Of a stretch of DNA of 64,000 nucleotides, positions 63,991 to 64,000 are shown one piece after another (within the stretch, counting starts at the first letter, position 1; each line of letters begins with the position of its first letter). Where the stretch lies: the NCBI RefSeq assembly GCF_900176325.1, contig NZ_FWXK01000002.1, positions 186,001 to 250,000 of the forward strand. The letters run 5' to 3'. The position numbers and the translations under genes were made by a program. This DNA is from Aerococcus suis (GTDB lineage: Bacteria > Bacillota > Bacilli > Lactobacillales > Aerococcaceae). The notes below the pieces were generated by a model. That model made no database searches and was not told the DNA's origin. It saw only the letters and a list, made by a program, of their open reading frames with translations.

Positions 63991-64000
63991 GGTAACCCTT

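Overview
The window is a contiguous piece of low-GC Gram-positive chromosome. Codon use, T-box leaders, a CopY/cop-box copper operon, a PTS fructose operon, GpsB, Zur, a type B RNase P RNA and an LPQTG-anchored surface peptidase together point to the order Lactobacillales. Aerococcaceae or Carnobacteriaceae fit best, but the genus cannot be settled from the sequence alone. Almost all genes are core or metabolic. There is no prophage, insertion sequence, CRISPR array or integron. The two least ordinary stretches are the sucrose-gene scar near 6.6-7.5 kb and the gene-poor end after 62.6 kb.

Layout. 0-5.8 kb: copY-copA (copA runs off the left edge), a secreted LysM protein with five copies of a C-terminal repeat, an ornithine-cyclodeaminase-family enzyme, and pyrF-pyrE behind a PyrR-type RNA leader. 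6-13 kb: a SAP-domain protein, a deletion scar joining the 5' part of a LacI-type sucrose regulator to the 3' end of a sucrose-6-phosphate hydrolase, the fruR-fruK-fruA operon, and purine nucleoside phosphorylase. 12.2-18.2 kb: ppdK-ccpN-yqfL (pyruvate phosphate dikinase, gluconeogenic CBS repressor, PPDK regulatory kinase/phosphorylase), with a divergent nucleoside hydrolase and CBS protein. 18.2-24.4 kb: a heterodimeric ABC exporter, NAD(P)HX dehydratase, gdhA, and nrdH under two NrdR boxes. 24.5-27.5 kb: a TrpXYZ-type ABC importer behind a long leader that looks like a complete ribosome-mediated attenuator with a Trp-containing leader peptide, plus a second terminator. 27.5-34.5 kb: rqcH, lexA with an SOS box, then rnz-SDR-recJ-apt. 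34.6-43.7 kb: obgE, T-box-glyQ-glyS, phoH-ybeY-dgkA-era-recO, rpsU and zur. 43.8-57 kb: a second, diverged PPDK-regulatory-protein paralog, nfo, an RDD protein, sppA, T-box-hisS-aspS, a cell-wall amidase, relA-dtd, and a DUF gene-prmA-rsmE. 57-64 kb: gpsB, rnpB, a THUMP rRNA methyltransferase, the surface M28 peptidase, an RNase HI-like gene coupled to an unknown gene, then about 800 bases of decayed DNA and two small hypothetical genes.

How it fits together. Several units concern the PEP/pyruvate and nucleotide nodes: PPDK makes PEP, CcpN and YqfL control that step, and FruA consumes PEP. Purine nucleosides are split by PunA and the nucleoside hydrolase, and bases are salvaged by Apt. The translation and stringent-response block (glyQS, hisS-aspS, relA, dtd, prmA, rsmE, era, ybeY, obgE, rpsU, rqcH) is controlled largely by RNA leaders. 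The most striking feature is the candidate trp-type leader-peptide attenuator at 27.2-27.5 kb. Its segments pair alternately in exactly the order that would turn the transporter on when tryptophanyl-tRNA is scarce, whereas Gram-positive relatives usually use a T-box for this job. All readings come from sequence inspection without database searches.
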